Positions 61,023 through 64,000 of a stretch of DNA of 64,000 nt are shown piece by piece. This DNA comes from Cymbidium sinense (Eukaryota; Streptophyta; Magnoliopsida; Asparagales; Orchidaceae), in contig CM038214.1 in NCBI GenBank assembly GCA_021442155.1, forward strand, positions 24,515,808-24,579,807, in the 5' to 3' direction. The stretch's first letter is position 1; the number at the start of each line of letters is the position of its first letter. A program made the position numbers and the translations under genes. Under the pieces are notes generated by a model. That model was not told the DNA's origin. It did not search any database and saw only the letters and a list, made by a program, of their open reading frames with translations.

Positions 61023-64000
61023 TAAACCCTAAACCCTCCATAAATAAACTAAATAAAAATGAAAATAAACCTAAATAAAAATAAATAAAAATGAAAATAA
61101 GCCTAAACCCTAAACACTTTTTAATGACTTGTTCATCTAACGTCATAACACCACCATTATAACTTGTACAACTAAATTACACTCCATAAATAATCTAAAC
61201 TAAATAAAAATAAAAATAAACCTAAATAAAACTAAAAAATAAAATAAAATATAATAAATAAAAAATAAACTAAATAAACTTAAACCTACGAGTTTACTTT
61301 ATTTTAATAAATAAAAAAATAAAATAAAATAATGAATAAAACCCAAACCCTAAACCCTAAACCCTAAATGCTAAACCTACAACCCTAAACCCTAAAACCT
61401 AAACCTTAAACCCTAAACCCTAAACCCTAAACCCTAAGCCCTAAACCCTAATCCCTAAAACCCTAAACCCTAAATCGTAAACCCATAACCGTAAAACCTA
61501 CAACCATAAGCCACAAATCTAAACCCCAAACCCTAAACACTAAACCCTAAACCCCAAAAACCTAAAAACCTAAACTTGAGCTAAATAAAACCTAAAAATA
61601 AAATAAATAAATAAACCTAAACCTAAATAAAATAAAATAATAAAATAAAATAAAAACTTAAACTAAAACTTAAACCTAAACCTAAATGCAAAAAATAAAA
61701 AAACTAAACTAAAATAAAATAAATAAAAATCTAAACTAAACTAAAAAATTAAATAAAGCTAAAAATAAAAACCTAAATAAAATAAAAAACTAAACATAAA
61801 ATAAAAATAAAATAAACCTAAAATAAAATATAATAAAATCTAAACCTAAAAATAAAACCAAAAAATAAATAAAAAATAAAGGCTAAACCCTAAAGTAAAA
61901 AAAACCTAAACCTAAAATAAACAAAATAAAATAAACCTAAACCTACACAAAAATAAACTAAAAATACCTAAAATAAACTAAGCCTAAACCTTAAACTAAA
62001 TAAAATGAAATAAATAAAAAAAATAAAACCTAAATATAAATCTAAAATAAAAACCTAAAATGTAAACCTAAAACAATAAAATAAAAACCTAAAACTAAAA
62101 ATAAAAAATAAAACCTAAACCTAAAATATAAAATAAAATTAAAACTAAACTAAAAAATAAACATAGAGCTAAACCTAAACCTAAAAAAATAAACTAAAAT
62201 AAAAAACCTAAACTAAAATAAGTAAACATAAAATAAATAAATTAACTAAATAAAAATAAAAAATAAACATAAATAAAAATAAAAGATAAAATAAACTAAA
62301 ACTAAATGAACTTAAACCTACTGGTTTACTTAATTTTTTCTTAAAAAAGAACCCTAAATCCTAAACCTTAAACCCTAAATCCTAAACCCTAAATGCTAAA
62401 ACTAACCCAAAACCCAAAACCCAAAACTCAAAATCCTAAACCCTAAACCCTAAACCCTAAAACCTAAACACTAAAGCCTAAACCATAAACCCTAAACCCT
62501 AAACCCTAAAACCATAAACCTTAAACCCTAAACCAACCATAATCCAAAAACCCTAAACCCTAAAACCCAAAACCTTAAAGGCTAAACACTAAACCCTAAT
62601 CCTGCAACCTAAATCTAAACCCTAAACCCTAAATCCTAAAACACTAAACCCTAAAGCCTAAACACTAAACCCTAAACCCTAAACCCTAAACCTTAATCCC
62701 TAACCCTAAACCCTAAATCCTAAAATCCTAAACCCTAAAAATGTAAACCCTAAACCCTAAAAACCCTAATTGCTAAACCCTAAACCCTAAACCCTAAATC
62801 CTAAAACCTTAAACCCTAAACCCTAAACCCTAAACCTTTAACCCCAAATGCTACTTAAACCCTAAACCCTTAGCTAACCCTAAACCATAAACCCTAAAAA
62901 GCTAAAAACCAAAATCTAAACTAAATAAAACCTAAAAATAAAATAAATAAATAAACTTAAACCAAAATATAATAAAAATAAAAAAATAAAACTAAACTAA
63001 AACCTAAACCAAACCTAAAAGAAAATAAAATAACAAATAAAACTAAACTAAAATAAAATAAATAAAACCTAAATGAAACTAAAAAAAATAAAACCTAAAA
63101 ATAAAACTAAATCTAAAATAAAAATAAAATAAACCTAAAATAAAATAAATAAAAACTAAATGAAAACCTAAACCTAAAAAATAAAACTAAAAATAAATAA
63201 ACAATAAAACCTAAACCCTAAGCTAAAAAAAACCTAAACCTAAAATAAAAACAAAATAAACTTAAGCCTAAACTAAAATAAATAAAACTTAAACATGAAC
63301 TTAAAATAACCCTAAACCTAAACCTAAACCTAAACCCTAAAAAAAAATAAAATAAACTAAAATTAAACTTCAACCCATACTAAATAATAAAACCTAAAAA
63401 TAAACCTAAAATAATAACCTAAAACCTAAACCTAAAAAAATAGAATAAAAACCTAAATTTATAAAATAAAACCTAAACCCTAAACCCTAAACCCTAAACC
63501 TATAACCCTAAACCCTAAACCCTCCACTCTAAACCCTTAACCCCAAACCCAAAACCCTAAATCATAAACCCTAAACCTTAAAACCCAAACCCTAAACCCT
63601 AAACCCTAAAAACCCTAAACCCTAAGGCCTAAACACTAAACCTTAAACCCTAAACCCTAAACCTAACCCTAACAAACCCTAAACCCTAAATCCCTAAAAC
63701 CTAAACCCTAAATCTTCCTAAACTAAACCTAAACTAAAACCTAAAACTAAACCTAAACCTAAAATAAAATAAAAGTAAAACTCAACTAAAAATTAAACCT
63801 AAACCTAAACCTAAAATTTAAACTAAATTAAAGAACTTAAACTAAACTAAATAAGAAAACTTAAATAAAATAAAAATAAAATAAACTAAAATAAATAAAA
63901 AATAAACTAAACAAACTAAATAAACCTAAACATACCGGTCAGTTTACTTAATTTAAAAAAAAACCCTTAACCCTAAATTCTAAACCCTAAACCCTAAAAA
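61023..64000. repeat. Telomere-like satellite, segment 11 (to window end)
   Basis: 61023-61283 is AT-rich, interrupted at about 61117-61190 by roughly 75 bp of unrelated sequence (aatgacttgttcatctaacg). A box lies at 61284-61310. 61340-61570 is canonical, 61570-62310 AT-rich, box at 62317-62350. 62350-62910 is canonical with clean runs, 62911-63450 AT-rich, 63451-63720 canonical without a preceding box, 63721-63925 AT-rich. A box with a duplicated gg(t)cagt step lies at 63931-63963, then canonical to the end. No GRP fragment occurs in this segment, so it is a GRP-less part of the same satellite. Confidence 0.92.

Overview
The window looks like an interstitial or subtelomeric block of a seed-plant nuclear genome. 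The repeats are of the TTTAGGG (Arabidopsis) telomere type, read as CCCTAAA on the + strand. The mobile elements are plant-type: a Ty3/gypsy element of the Tat kind with a second RNase H domain, and an L1-type LINE with a DUF4283-like ORF1 and a C-terminal RNase H. I cannot name the species. I see no intact host gene, tRNA, rRNA or CRISPR array. Every coding stretch is a decayed transposable element or a repeated gene fragment.

Layout. 1-3193: AT-rich sequence with a direct repeat (about 2.63 kb apart) and a possible Ty1/copia gag remnant. 3194-10657: telomere-like satellite holding three copies of a glycine-rich RNA-binding protein (GRP) 3' fragment. 10658-26057: a Tat-type Ty3/gypsy element on the minus strand, in the order LTR-like block, broken pol, a 5.4-kb noncoding block, broken gag. 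26058-30246: satellite with two GRP fragments. 30247-34690: a second LTR-like block with the end of pol. 34691-35212: satellite. 35213-44398: a near full-length dead LINE on the plus strand. 44399-52387: satellite with three GRP fragments. 52388-61022: a second copy of pol (protease to RNase H) and of the 5.4-kb block. 61023-64000: satellite.

The satellite has a recurring plan. An AT-rich domain of cctaaaataaa-type degenerate repeats (about 0.2-1.3 kb, often about 0.8 kb) is followed by a short box (consensus close to CTACCGGTTTACTTAATTTA plus A-run). Then comes a domain of near-canonical CCCTAAA repeats and, in eight units, a roughly 430-475-bp GRP fragment. That fragment begins at the end of the RRM, contains the glycine-rich tail, stop codon and 3' UTR, and ends in an A-run that joins more CCCTAAA. 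All eight copies and the LINE lie in the same orientation relative to the telomeric repeat. This fits 5'-truncated reverse transcripts joined at their poly(A) end to telomeric G-strands, later amplified with the satellite.

The two Tat-derived regions share the same telomere/LTR junction and the same 5.4-kb internal block, so they come from one segmental duplication that included satellite. The second copy was then split by satellite plus LINE, or rearranged. Many small indels in all repeats mean that some apparent frameshifts could be uncorrected long-read errors.
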